Made by a program: the position numbers and the translations under genes. The notes under the pieces were generated by a model that was given only the letters and a program-made list of their open reading frames with translations, was not told where the DNA came from and did no database searches. From an uncultured bacterium (GTDB taxonomy: Bacteria; Nitrospirota; Thermodesulfovibrionia; Thermodesulfovibrionales; Dissulfurispiraceae): 64,000 nt of DNA. Shown here piece after piece: positions 51,153-60,502 of the stretch. The stretch lies in assembly GCA_937949555.1 (NCBI GenBank), contig CALEDV010000016.1, positions 1 to 64,000 of the forward strand. Direction: 5' to 3'. Each line of letters starts with the position of its first letter. Position 1 is the first letter of the stretch.

Positions 51153-52517
51153 ATGCATAGGTTTACCGTTGCACTGATAGGCAGACCGAATGCGGGGAAG
51201 AGTACGCTTTTTAACAGGCTTTTAAAGACCTATGGTAAAGGCACCTTTATGTCTGCAATTACAGACAGCACACCTGGCGTTACAAGGGACAGGAATTATG
51301 GGGCGCTTTTGATTCAGGGCAGGGATATAGAGATAATAGATACAGGGGGCTTTATGCCTGATTCTATGAGTCTGGACAATAGGGATATAAATAGCCAGGT
51401 TCGTGAGCAGGCAGTGATTGCGATGCAAGAGGCTGACCTTGTTATACACCTCCTTGACTCAAAGGAGGGAATAAATCACTCTGATAGAGAGATGGCTCAT
51501 ACTATCAGAGAAATGGGCAAACCTTGCATATATGCGGCAAACAAGATTGACAGTCCTGAGAAAGAGAAGAACCTCTTTGAGTTTTACGAACTGGGCGTAT
51601 CAGAGGTTGTTGCACTGTCTGCAATGACAGGCTATAACCTTGATGCCCTGATAGAGAGAATAGTTGCATTTGTGCCAGCATCTGAAGAATTTGACAAAAA
51701 AAAGCCCTATGGTGCCGCAATCGCAGTCGTAGGAAGGCCAAATACTGGAAAGTCCACATTAATTAATACATTGATTGGCAAGAAAAGGCTGATTGTAAGC
51801 GCCACTCCAGGCACTACGAGGGATGCAATTGACAGTATTGTTAAATACTATAATCAGCAGTATCTATTTGTAGATACTGCAGGCATCAGAAAAAGATCAA
51901 AGGCATCTGAGATAGAGCAGTTTTCTATGGTCAGGGCTGTCAAGGCTATTGAGAGGTGTGATATAGCGTTATTACTTATTGATGCTACAGCAGGGGTAAC
52001 CGATCAGGACCAAAAGATAGCAGGGATACTTAGGGATGCAGGCAAGGGGGTTGTTATAGCTGTAAATAAATGGGACCTGATTGATAACCCCGATGAAGCC
52101 TACAATGATATGGAAAGGGAAGTCAGGAAGAAATTGTGGTTTATTGATTATGCCCCGATTGTTACCCTGTCAGGGGTTACAAAGAAGAGGATAACGAGAT
52201 TGTTCCCGATTGTAGATAAAATCCTGGTAGAATTTTCAAAGAGGATATCAACCTCTGAACTTAACGATCTGCTCATTCAGAATAGAGAGGCCCTCAAGGG
52301 CATTGAGGAAACCTCAAAGGGATTAAAGATACTTTACATGACTCAGGTATCTGTGGCGCCCCCTCATTTTGTGCTTTTTATAAACCGCATGTCTTCTTTG
52401 AAAAAACATCACATGCGTTTTTTTGAGGGTATCATCAGGGCAAAGTATGCTTTTTACGGTGTGCCAATCCGCATATCGGTAAAAGCAAGAAGAGAAGGCA
52501 GAGAGGTGAAACAATAG
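51153..52517 (+). CDS. der: ribosome-assembly GTPase Der (EngA)
   Basis: ATG 51153 has GGAAGGG just upstream and is preferred to the TTG at 51135. The 454-residue protein has two G domains (ALIGRPNAGKSTLF and AVVGRPNTGKSTL, with DTGG and DTAG, NKID and NKWD) and a KH-like C-terminal domain. Der assists 50S assembly. It follows the NtrX-like gene by one base and is probably co-transcribed. Confidence 0.93.
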   Translation: MHRFTVALIGRPNAGKSTLFNRLLKTYGKGTFMSAITDSTPGVTRDRNYGALLIQGRDIEIIDTGGFMPDSMSLDNRDINSQVREQAVIAMQEADLVIHLLDSKEGINHSDREMAHTIREMGKPCIYAANKIDSPEKEKNLFEFYELGVSEVVALSAMTGYNLDALIERIVAFVPASEEFDKKKPYGAAIAVVGRPNTGKSTLINTLIGKKRLIVSATPGTTRDAIDSIVKYYNQQYLFVDTAGIRKRSKASEIEQFSMVRAVKAIERCDIALLLIDATAGVTDQDQKIAGILRDAGKGVVIAVNKWDLIDNPDEAYNDMEREVRKKLWFIDYAPIVTLSGVTKKRITRLFPIVDKILVEFSKRISTSELNDLLIQNREALKGIEETSKGLKILYMTQVSVAPPHFVLFINRMSSLKKHHMRFFEGIIRAKYAFYGVPIRISVKARREGREVKQ

Positions 52518-52603
52518 TAATTGTGCAGGCATTTAATATTTTTAAAGTCCTGAGGTTACTTGAATCCAAAGGTTTTCATCAATGAAACTGCCTGTAAGAA
52601 CTA

Positions 52604-54340
52604 ATGAATATTGAGCAAAACTCAGAGGGCTTGTCTTATAGCGCCGATGAGAGGCCTCCCTTATGGCTTGCCTTAGCCCTTGGATTTCAGCATGTTGTTG
52701 TCATTTATGGTGAGATAGTATTATTCCCCTTTGTAGTGGGACACCTTGCAGGTGCCAACTCTGAGCACATAAGGTTTGCCTGTTTTGCAGCTGCTATAGC
52801 AGCTGCCCTTAGCACTATACTGCAGACAATTAGGATTGGAAAATTTGGATCAGGTTACAGTCTATTTATGGGGAGTTCTGCCGCTTATCTTGCTTGCAGC
52901 GTTGAGGCTGTTAAGTTGGGTGGATTCCCCCTCTTGGCAACCCTTTCAATAATAGTAGCCCCTTTGGAGGCGCTTTTTTCATACTTCTTAAGATTTCTAA
53001 GGCACATCATAACTCCTGCTGTTGGAGGAGTAGTATTGCTTCTGATAGTCATCAGTCTTTTGCCAGTTAGCGTCAAAGAATGGGTAGGTAAACCTGGCAC
53101 CCCTCATTATGGTTCCCTTGAGAATTTGGCAGCAGGTTCCGTAACCCTTATAACTCTGCTCTTTATAGCACTTTTTGGCAGTAAGAGGCTAAAGGTCTGG
53201 TGCCCTATAATAGGTTTAGCGACAGGTTTCTTTGTATCCTGGCATTTGGGACTTTTGCACTATAAGCAGTTTTATGTTGAGCCATGGTTTGGACTGCCTT
53301 CAGCAGGATGGTGGCCGGGACTGACTTTGGAAATTAATGGTTCCCATCTTTCAATACTGGCTGCTATGGCAGTGGTTACAGTTATTAATGGGGTGCAGGC
53401 AATAGGAAATAGCATGGCAGTTCAGCAGGTCTCTGAGCGAAACTTCAAGAAGGTAGATTACGACCGAATTCAAGGATGTATGTATGCTGATTCTGCTGGA
53501 AATGTAATAAGCGGTTTACTGGGGACAGTCCCAAATGAGACCTATTGCGAGAATATTTCCATACTGGGTATAACTGGAGTGGCTTCAAGGTATGTTGGGA
53601 TTTTTGGGGCGCTTATAATGGCAATGCTTGCCTTTAGTCCAAAAATAAGTTTTCTGCTTATAGAGATGCCCCCTCCCGTTTTTGGTGGATTTCTGATGGG
53701 GTTGGCGGCAATGATGTTTCCTTCAGGGATTAGCCTCTTATCTTCTCAGTCAATGAATCACCAGACAGGATTATTGATAGGTATATCCCTGTGTATTGGA
53801 ATGGTTGCTGAGTCTGGGGCATTCTTTCCTCAAACCCTCCCTGTTGCACTGACCATATTTACAAACAGTGCAGTGGCTGCAGGGGGACTTGTGGCAGTAT
53901 CCTTGAGTGTACTGTTCTATCTGTTCCCTAAGAGGTTATTGTCCTTTCAGATAGAGGTAACCTTAGAGAAACTTACAGAACTGGCAGAAACCATTGATAA
54001 TGCTGTAAGAGAACTAAAGGTTGACTCTAATCATATGCATCGGCTGCAACTTGCCTGTGAGGAGGTTTTCATACACATTGCCGAGTTTGCTGAGTCAAAC
54101 AATGTTAATGAAAGGGCGTCCTTCAATATCAAGAAAGAGGGCAACAGCCTTTTTGTAGAGATCGTTTGCTCAAGAGATATCTCGGATGTGGACCTGATTG
54201 ATGAAGATATGTCCATAACACCAGATTTAGATATATCTGGTGTAAGACTGACGATACTAAAGAAGATGACCACTGATCTGAAGCATCTGTATATCTCAGG
54301 AAACACCTATATATCCTTCAGGATACCTGGTATAAACTGA
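52604..54340 (+). CDS. NCS2-type permease fused to an RsbW-like ATPase domain
   Basis: 578 residues. The first ~445 are an NCS2 (xanthine/uracil) permease: ALGFQHVVVIYGEIVLFPF, GSGYSLFMGSSAAYLAC and the QAIGNSMAVQQVSE and GTVPNETYCENI motifs, with ~12-14 helices. Residues ~450-578 form a cytosolic HATPase_c_2-like domain: LTELAETIDNAVREL, LACEEVFIHIAEFA (the usual EE-x-x-x-N-box has H for N), VEIVCSRDISD and SGVRLTILKKM (G-box weakened from GLGL). This anti-sigma/serine-kinase fold on a transporter is unusual, and its altered ATP box suggests loss of catalysis. Ligand probably a purine or pyrimidine. Confidence 0.82.
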   Translation: MNIEQNSEGLSYSADERPPLWLALALGFQHVVVIYGEIVLFPFVVGHLAGANSEHIRFACFAAAIAAALSTILQTIRIGKFGSGYSLFMGSSAAYLACSVEAVKLGGFPLLATLSIIVAPLEALFSYFLRFLRHIITPAVGGVVLLLIVISLLPVSVKEWVGKPGTPHYGSLENLAAGSVTLITLLFIALFGSKRLKVWCPIIGLATGFFVSWHLGLLHYKQFYVEPWFGLPSAGWWPGLTLEINGSHLSILAAMAVVTVINGVQAIGNSMAVQQVSERNFKKVDYDRIQGCMYADSAGNVISGLLGTVPNETYCENISILGITGVASRYVGIFGALIMAMLAFSPKISFLLIEMPPPVFGGFLMGLAAMMFPSGISLLSSQSMNHQTGLLIGISLCIGMVAESGAFFPQTLPVALTIFTNSAVAAGGLVAVSLSVLFYLFPKRLLSFQIEVTLEKLTELAETIDNAVRELKVDSNHMHRLQLACEEVFIHIAEFAESNNVNERASFNIKKEGNSLFVEIVCSRDISDVDLIDEDMSITPDLDISGVRLTILKKMTTDLKHLYISGNTYISFRIPGIN

Positions 54341-54361
54341 GAGGTTCATTGTAGCAGTAAA

Positions 54362-54569
54362 CCCCAAAATTGTCGATAGAAAAAAGGGGGGGTATGCCCA
54401 AAAGGCTTTATTGCGACACCTATTTGAAAGACCTCTTACACCCTAAAGACAATGCAAAGGCATTCACCGAAGGGTAACCTAAGACCAAGGCCCTTTTTAG
54501 ATAGTTTTGTCGCAGTATAAAGGCCTTGAGGCATACTCCCCTTTGTTATAAATTAGGGCAATTTTGGGG
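54362..54569. repeat. palindromic MITE-like element, copy 2
   Basis: A 208-bp imperfect palindrome, inverted relative to copy 1. Ends: CCCCAAAATTGTCG (54362-54375) and GGGCAATTTTGGGG (54556-54569), 12 of 14 paired. Shared blocks with copy 1 (reversed) include AAAAGGCTTTATTGC, AGACCTCT, GACAATGC, GGCCCTTTTTA and GGCAGTATAA/CGCAGTATAA. Near the centre AATGC-AAAG-GCATT forms a hairpin. Where copy 1 pairs TGCCAC with GTGGCA, this copy pairs TGCGAC with GTCGCA. No matching flanking duplication is seen. It lies between convergent genes (permease and gspF). Confidence 0.75.
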
Positions 54570-54600
54570 TCCTCACAGGCTCTTGAAAATTTTATTGTCC

Positions 54601-55776
54601 CTATCTTATCAATTGATTCATCTGAAAGAGAGGCAAGAGCACTGCTAAAACTATTGCACACACTATAATACCCATAACTACTATGATTGCTGGCTCGAAT
54701 AGGGACATGAGCCTTGTAACCTTTTTGTTGAAATCCTCTTCATAAATGTCGGCAGCTTTATTGAGGGTTTCAAAGAGCCTACCGGTCTTTTCCCCCGTGG
54801 ATATAAGCTGAATAAAAAGAGGAGGAAATCCCTTTAGGGAGCCTGCAAGGGCTGCCCCGCTTGTGATAGTTTCTTGAGCCTTGACAATAGATGACTCAAT
54901 CACTGAGTTTCCAGTAGATCTGGATGCAAATTGAAGTGCCCTTAGAACAGGCACACCGCCTTCAATTAAAAAGGCAAGGGTGCGGGCAAACCTTGAGTAG
55001 TAAAGACTCTGAATGATTGCTCCAGGCAACTTCAACACAATTTTATCTATGTAAACCTTTTTAGTGGGCAGAATCCTCTCAAGAAAATAGACTAAAAGGC
55101 ACAAAAGGACAAAGAGTACCCACCAGTAATCAACCATGAAAGAGCTTATACTGATAAGGGCTTTTGTTATAAAAGGCAGTGGGGCGTTGGTGTCTTTGAA
55201 TATACGGGTGATTTTGGGAATCACAAAGAGGAAGATAAAACTAAGCACGGCAGAACTGACAGTAAGCATAAAGAGCGGGTAAATCAGAGCATTCTTAACC
55301 TTTGCCTTCAGAGTGGACTGGGATTCAAGAAACTGTGCGAGTCTTCCTAATACCCTGTGAAGAGAGGCACTTTTCTCTCCTGCCTGTACCATGTTTATGT
55401 AAAAATCAGGGAAAACTATCCTGAAGTCTTCAAGCGCCCTATGCAGGGCAGCTCCAGAGGCTACAGATTCTTTAATGGCAATAATCAATTCCCTCTCTCT
55501 GTTAGAGAACTCCGAGGCAAGGCTCTCCAGAGCCTCCATCAAAGGCACGCCTGCATCGAGGAGTATTGATAAGTTCCTTGTAAAGGGTAGCAGAAATCTT
55601 TCCTGACTTATCTTATGTAAACCCTTGTCTGAAGGGAGCGGCTTTTCTGAAAGCTCCACTGCAAAGAGCCCCTCTGCCTTCATTTTTGACAGGGCATCGC
55701 CGTATCCTGAGGCCTCTATTACACCCTCTGCCTGAGTTCCGTCAAGTCTGTAGCCCCTATACTTAAAAACAGGCAT
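54601..55776 (-). CDS. gspF: type II secretion inner-membrane protein GspF
   Basis: A 391-residue GspF/PilC-type protein: cytosolic repeat with FTRNLSILLDAGVPLMEALE, three helices (LSFIFLFVIPKITRIF; WVLFVLLCLLVYFL; IIVVMGIIVCAIVLAVLL) and the second repeat with FARTLAFLIEGGVPVLRAL. It forms the inner-membrane platform with GspE. It is last in the gspCDEF order (minus strand); seven bases separate it from gspE. A type IV pilus PilC is the alternative, but the flanking C and D make T2SS more likely. Confidence 0.9.
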   Translation of the reverse strand: MPVFKYRGYRLDGTQAEGVIEASGYGDALSKMKAEGLFAVELSEKPLPSDKGLHKISQERFLLPFTRNLSILLDAGVPLMEALESLASEFSNRERELIIAIKESVASGAALHRALEDFRIVFPDFYINMVQAGEKSASLHRVLGRLAQFLESQSTLKAKVKNALIYPLFMLTVSSAVLSFIFLFVIPKITRIFKDTNAPLPFITKALISISSFMVDYWWVLFVLLCLLVYFLERILPTKKVYIDKIVLKLPGAIIQSLYYSRFARTLAFLIEGGVPVLRALQFASRSTGNSVIESSIVKAQETITSGAALAGSLKGFPPLFIQLISTGEKTGRLFETLNKAADIYEEDFNKKVTRLMSLFEPAIIVVMGIIVCAIVLAVLLPLFQMNQLIR

Positions 55777-55783
55777 TTAAAGG

Positions 55784-57304
55784 TTAAGCCTCAACATAGT
55801 CCCTAAGGGTAACCCTGAGCACCTCTTCAAGGGTAGTAATGCCCTGTGATGCCTTCAAGAGGCCATCACTGAACAAAGAAGGCATACCAGTTGAAAGGGT
55901 ATAGTCCTTTATGGTTTGAGAATCCATCCTTGAGGTTATTAGCCTACGCACCTCGTTATCAACCCTTAAGAGTTCGAATATCCCTGTTCTGCCGCTGTAT
56001 CCTGAGTCTGCACAGTATCCGCATCCTCTCCCCTTATTTAGGGAACTGGGTTTGATTTGATGATCGAAATACGAAGACTCTTCAGCAGTTGGAGTGTAAG
56101 ATTCCCTGCATTGAGGACAGAGGGTCCTGACAAGTCTCTGCGCCAACACTGCTGTTAGGGATGAGGCTATCAAAAAGGGCTCAATATTCATGTCAAGTAG
56201 CCTTGTAATAGCTGAGGATGCGTCGTTTGTATGCAGTGTGCTTAAGACCAGATGTCCTGTCAGAGACGCCTGAATCGCGATCTCTGCGGTTTCTACATCC
56301 CTTATCTCTCCAACCATTATGACATCAGGGTCCTGTCTGAGTATAGACCTTAGTCCCGATGCAAAGGTGAGTCCTATCTTGGGATTAACCTGGATCTGTC
56401 CAACCCCTTTTAGCTGATACTCTACAGGGTCTTCTACTGTTATTATGTTCCTCTCATCCCTGTCAATCCTGTTGAGAGCAGCATAAAGTGTAGTAGTCTT
56501 ACCGCTTCCAGTGGGACCTGTAACGAGTATTATCCCATTTGGTCTTTTAACCAGGTTTTCAATGATCCTCTCCTGTTGTTTGCTTAATCCCAGTTCCCAC
56601 AGTCCCTTTAAACCCTGCTCTCGGTCGAGTATTCTAAGCACTGCCCTTTCACCATGGGTAGTTGGGACAATAGATACCCTCATGTCTATGTCCCTTCCTC
56701 CAGCGATCAACCTTATTCTACCGTCTTGGGGAAGCCGTTTCTCAGCGATGTCCAAGCCTGCCATGATCTTTACTCTGCTTACAAGGGCATCCTTTATTAT
56801 CTTCGGTGGTGTTATTACCTTTCTCAGAATGCCATCAATCCTAAAGCGTACCTCCAGGTCTTTCTCATAGGGTTCAATGTGTATATCGCTTGCCTTCTCT
56901 TTAATAGCCTGCTGTATTAATGCATTCAGTAGCCTTATTATTGGCGCCTCTTCGGTAAGCTCTATTAGGTCCTTTGGGGACTCAAACTCCGTTGCCACTG
57001 AAGAGAACTCATTATCTTCTATCCTGTCCATCACATCCTGAGCACTGCCCAACTGACTGAATATTTGATTAATCAACTCTGTAATATGCTCTGGGTTTGT
57101 GTGGATGGGATCAGGTTCTGCTTTGTGGGTTTTAGCAAGCTCTCTGAGGGCAAATAGCCCTCTGTGGTCACAGATGTAAGCGGTTAGCTTGCCATTTCTA
57201 TTATTTACAGGCAGGAGTTGATTGTTCTTAAGGTATGAAAAGGGCAAGCTTCTTAAAAGGTTTAAGTCTATATCTTCATTTATTAAGGAGGGGTTTTGAG
57301 ACAT
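55784..57304 (-). CDS. gspE: type II secretion ATPase GspE
   Basis: A 506-residue ATPase: N-terminal GspE domain, then ASDIHIEPYEKDLEVRFRIDG, Walker A GPTGSGKTT, VEDPVEYQLKGVGQIQVN, GEIRDVETAEIA, and the zinc tetracysteine TLCPQCRES...GCGYCADSGY typical of GspE/PilB. It powers pseudopilus assembly. Four bases follow gspD. Length is normal. Confidence 0.93.
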   Translation of the reverse strand: MSQNPSLINEDIDLNLLRSLPFSYLKNNQLLPVNNRNGKLTAYICDHRGLFALRELAKTHKAEPDPIHTNPEHITELINQIFSQLGSAQDVMDRIEDNEFSSVATEFESPKDLIELTEEAPIIRLLNALIQQAIKEKASDIHIEPYEKDLEVRFRIDGILRKVITPPKIIKDALVSRVKIMAGLDIAEKRLPQDGRIRLIAGGRDIDMRVSIVPTTHGERAVLRILDREQGLKGLWELGLSKQQERIIENLVKRPNGIILVTGPTGSGKTTTLYAALNRIDRDERNIITVEDPVEYQLKGVGQIQVNPKIGLTFASGLRSILRQDPDVIMVGEIRDVETAEIAIQASLTGHLVLSTLHTNDASSAITRLLDMNIEPFLIASSLTAVLAQRLVRTLCPQCRESYTPTAEESSYFDHQIKPSSLNKGRGCGYCADSGYSGRTGIFELLRVDNEVRRLITSRMDSQTIKDYTLSTGMPSLFSDGLLKASQGITTLEEVLRVTLRDYVEA

Positions 57305-57308
57305 TTGC

Positions 57309-59474
57309 CTATTTGATTGTTTTTATATAGTTGGGTTCGGCGGATTTAACCTCGGGGAAGTTCCTAAATAGTCTCTTTCCAGTCTCTATGGAAGTATTTG
57401 GTGCAAGCCGAATCTGGTAGAAACCAATCTCCTTAAACTCTCTTAGTATAACAGCGCCTTCACCGTGGATTATCTCTCTTGCCCTTTCTTCAGATACCTC
57501 TGGTTTGAATTTTATAAGTAGTTCGTCAAGGGCGTATGGAGGGGTAGGGTTGGAGAAGGCTGTCTTTTTCTCATCGGTTATCTGCACCATCCTGTCAGAG
57601 TCTTTTACTATGTGGGGTGTTATAAATACCAGCAGATTTGTCTTCTCCACATTGACGGATCTATTCTTAAAAGCCCACCCAATGATTGGGATGTCTGAAA
57701 GCAGCGGTATCCCTCTGACCTGTTCTTCTTCTTTGTCTTGCATAAGTCCGCTTATAACAATGGTCTTGGAATCCTTTGCAACTACCGATGTCTTTGTGGA
57801 TCTCTTAGTTGTAGTAGGTCCCACGCTTATGACCACTGCCTCAGGTTCAGGTATTACTGAAGAGATCTCTTGATATATGTCAAGTTTTACATAGTCGCCC
57901 TCAGTAATCTGGGGGGTTATCTTTAGGGTAATTCCCACATCCTTCCTCTCTACGGTGCTGAATACGGACAGGGTACGGGAGGGATCGGACTCTCTCCTGG
58001 ATATGAAAGGGACATTCTTACCTACAACTATCTCTGCCTCTTTGTTGTCTGCAGTGAGGATTTGGGGTGTTGATAGTACATTGACAGCGCTCTTAAACTC
58101 ATCAAGACTAAAAAATGCGGCAATTCCTGGCGCAGTGATTGAAGAGACCGTTCCGTCAGGATTTGTGACCTTTATATCCATAAAATTGCCCATTCCACCC
58201 AAAGTAAATCCTGTAAGTCCTGTAATAATGTTCTTTATTGCGGTGGAGTCGATGGTTCCGAAGCCGCCTATGGTTACTGGATTGCCTTTGTCTTTTGCAA
58301 TAGCCCTCCACTTTGCGCCTACCTCAGAGAGTTTTTCAATAGAGGCCTCTATAATAGTTGCCTCAACGAATACCTGCCTCCTTTTTTTGTCTAACTGTTT
58401 AATTATGCCGACCAGGCTTTGATAGTCAGAAGGAGAAGCAATAATAATTAGTGCATTGGTAGTCTTGTCCGCAGCAATACTAATCGCCATCTGTGACTCA
58501 AAGGCAGCCACTGGGGCTCCTGCCCCTGCTGACTGTTTTTGAGGCGCTGATTTTATTATGCTCTCCAGTACCTTTACTAACTCTGTTGCATCGGCATGTT
58601 CTAAAAAATAGACATTTAGTTTGCCTGTCTTTTCCTGTGAAGGCGAATCTAATTGACTAATGAGGTTCTTTAGAGATTCCTTGTATCCCCTATCTCCAAA
58701 GAGTATTAGGGCATTTAACCTTGAATCGGACACTGCCTTAACATCCTCTACAGTCTGTGTCTGTCCTGGTCTTGCCCTCTTTATAATCCCTTCATTGATT
58801 ATCCTTGCGAGGGCATCGGAGCTTGCATTTTTCAGATATACTATATCAGGCTCATCTCTTAGGGATGGTTGATCTATAACTTCCACAATGGATAGCATCT
58901 TTTCAATGTTTAATCCTGAATCAACTATCAACAATAAATTACCCGGACCAAAGGCTGAGATATGTCCATCCCTTGATATTAAGGGTTGGACAAACTTCAT
59001 TGCCTCCTCAGAGGAAATGTTCTTTAACTGTACTAAACGGGCGATATAGGACTCATTGACTGGACCACGATCTATAAGCACCTGCATCCCCTTCTGTTTT
59101 GCCTCATTGATTGGCACTATCTTATAGGCATTGACTCCAGAGGGAATAACTGTAAACCCCTTAAGCTCAAGCACTGATACAAACAGGTTATATGCCTCAG
59201 ATATGTTGAGCTTGGTAGGTGCAACAATGGTTATCTTGCCCTTTAGCCTCTCGTCGTAAATAAAGTTTTTGCCGCTTATATCGCTTATGAATTTTGTGAC
59301 CGCTGGTAATTCTACATCCACGAAATTGAAGGTTACTTTGGCATCATCTCGCCTCTCAGAGGCTTCAATAGTTGAAAGATAAAGGGTGACAATAGTTATA
59401 GATGCAAACAAAGCAGCCGCTAAAAAGGCAAGCTTGGTTTTTGGTTTTCTTAAGTGGCGTATTAGTTGACTCAT
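57309..59474 (-). CDS. gspD: type II secretin GspD with subtilase-propeptide-like C-terminus
   Basis: A 721-residue secretin: signal anchor (LAFLAAALFASITIVTLYL), N0 (FNFVDVELPAVTKFISDISG), three N1-N3 modules, and the secretin core with VPFISRRE, VGITLKITPQI, and SGLMQDKEEEQVRGIPLLSD. After the core (about residue 640) comes ALDELLIKFKPEVSEERARE then FYQIRLAP and VKSAEPNYIKT: the layout of fervidolysin-type propeptides that chaperone subtilisin-like proteases, an ending I do not expect in GspD. It forms the outer-membrane channel. Confidence 0.9.
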   Translation of the reverse strand: MSQLIRHLRKPKTKLAFLAAALFASITIVTLYLSTIEASERRDDAKVTFNFVDVELPAVTKFISDISGKNFIYDERLKGKITIVAPTKLNISEAYNLFVSVLELKGFTVIPSGVNAYKIVPINEAKQKGMQVLIDRGPVNESYIARLVQLKNISSEEAMKFVQPLISRDGHISAFGPGNLLLIVDSGLNIEKMLSIVEVIDQPSLRDEPDIVYLKNASSDALARIINEGIIKRARPGQTQTVEDVKAVSDSRLNALILFGDRGYKESLKNLISQLDSPSQEKTGKLNVYFLEHADATELVKVLESIIKSAPQKQSAGAGAPVAAFESQMAISIAADKTTNALIIIASPSDYQSLVGIIKQLDKKRRQVFVEATIIEASIEKLSEVGAKWRAIAKDKGNPVTIGGFGTIDSTAIKNIITGLTGFTLGGMGNFMDIKVTNPDGTVSSITAPGIAAFFSLDEFKSAVNVLSTPQILTADNKEAEIVVGKNVPFISRRESDPSRTLSVFSTVERKDVGITLKITPQITEGDYVKLDIYQEISSVIPEPEAVVISVGPTTTKRSTKTSVVAKDSKTIVISGLMQDKEEEQVRGIPLLSDIPIIGWAFKNRSVNVEKTNLLVFITPHIVKDSDRMVQITDEKKTAFSNPTPPYALDELLIKFKPEVSEERAREIIHGEGAVILREFKEIGFYQIRLAPNTSIETGKRLFRNFPEVKSAEPNYIKTIK

Positions 59475-59495
59475 TTTTATTCCTTTGTTTTTTGG

Positions 59496-60377
59496 TTATT
59501 TTATCAGATATGTCAGGGTAATGTTTGCGCCTCCCCTTATTATATCAAGATTTACCCGTTCCAGTCCTTTTAGCGCCATAAATGCCTGTAGTCCATTTTC
59601 AGGATTGTTTATGTTGTGCTCGTTTATCCGCAACAATACATCTCCATCTCTAAGTCCAAGGCTTTGATATATGCCGCCTGGCCTTACCTCTCTCAGTATG
59701 AAGCCCTTTTGTATGCCCTCAGAGATATTAGGCAGTAACCTTGCGTCGGTCATAATCTGATTAGGATTATCTATGGCATACTGTATCTTCTGCTGATCAA
59801 CCACAAAGGTCCTCTCTCCTGTTTGTCTGGCAAGATCAGCTATCCTTTTCTGATTCCCAAGAGAAGGTGATGTTACATTAGGTGAGGATTCTTCAATCCT
59901 TACTGTTTCTGCAAGGTTGAGTTCTGTATCCTTTCCATTGTTTCTGATTATGACCTTAGCTTTTTCCACCCGAGTGAGGGTGCCTAAGGAACCTACAGGC
60001 TCCCCGACCTTTATCATCTCCTGCCTGCCTTCTTTGTCAGATAGCACTGCAAAGCTGTATCTCCGATCTCCTGAGATGGTCCCTACTAATTTGAAGTCTG
60101 AGGCAGCCTGGGCAATGTTGTCGGAGGATGTTATCATCTTAAATTCCCCTGGTTTGTTGCTAAAGGGGTTGTTTTTCAGGATTGAGTCAAGCTCCTTTGG
60201 GTCCTTAACTGTTGGATTGTTAGGGGATCTTGTGGGGATTGGTTTATTAGGTTTAGCAGTGGTCCAGACTACTATATCCCTTGTTATAAAAAGGGCAGTT
60301 AATATAATGCCAACAATAATTATCCTGTTAAGGACTGTAAAAAGGGACAATCTTTTTATTGCAGAAAGTATTCCCAT
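59496..60377 (-). CDS. gspC: type II secretion protein GspC
   Basis: From ATG 60375-60377 a 293-residue protein: one N-terminal helix (IIIVGIILTALFITRDI), a proline-rich linker, the homology region FKLVGTISGDRRYSFAVLSD, and a C-terminal PDZ domain (GGIYQSLGLRDGDVLLRINEH). It bridges inner-membrane platform and secretin and picks substrates. First gene of the gspCDEF operon; 125 bases separate its start from the divergent amidase. No pseudopilin (gspG) follows within view. Confidence 0.87.
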   Translation of the reverse strand: MGILSAIKRLSLFTVLNRIIIVGIILTALFITRDIVVWTTAKPNKPIPTRSPNNPTVKDPKELDSILKNNPFSNKPGEFKMITSSDNIAQAASDFKLVGTISGDRRYSFAVLSDKEGRQEMIKVGEPVGSLGTLTRVEKAKVIIRNNGKDTELNLAETVRIEESSPNVTSPSLGNQKRIADLARQTGERTFVVDQQKIQYAIDNPNQIMTDARLLPNISEGIQKGFILREVRPGGIYQSLGLRDGDVLLRINEHNINNPENGLQAFMALKGLERVNLDIIRGGANITLTYLIK

Positions 60378-60502
60378 ATACAAAATGAAATTACTTTAAG
60401 AGGCTTTTGATTGTCAAATCACCAGTTAGACCCTTTAAGGTTGTTGGCTGTTTTTTTGAGGTGGCTTGCAACTTGTTTTTACCATTGTGTATCCTTTTCA
60501 AT

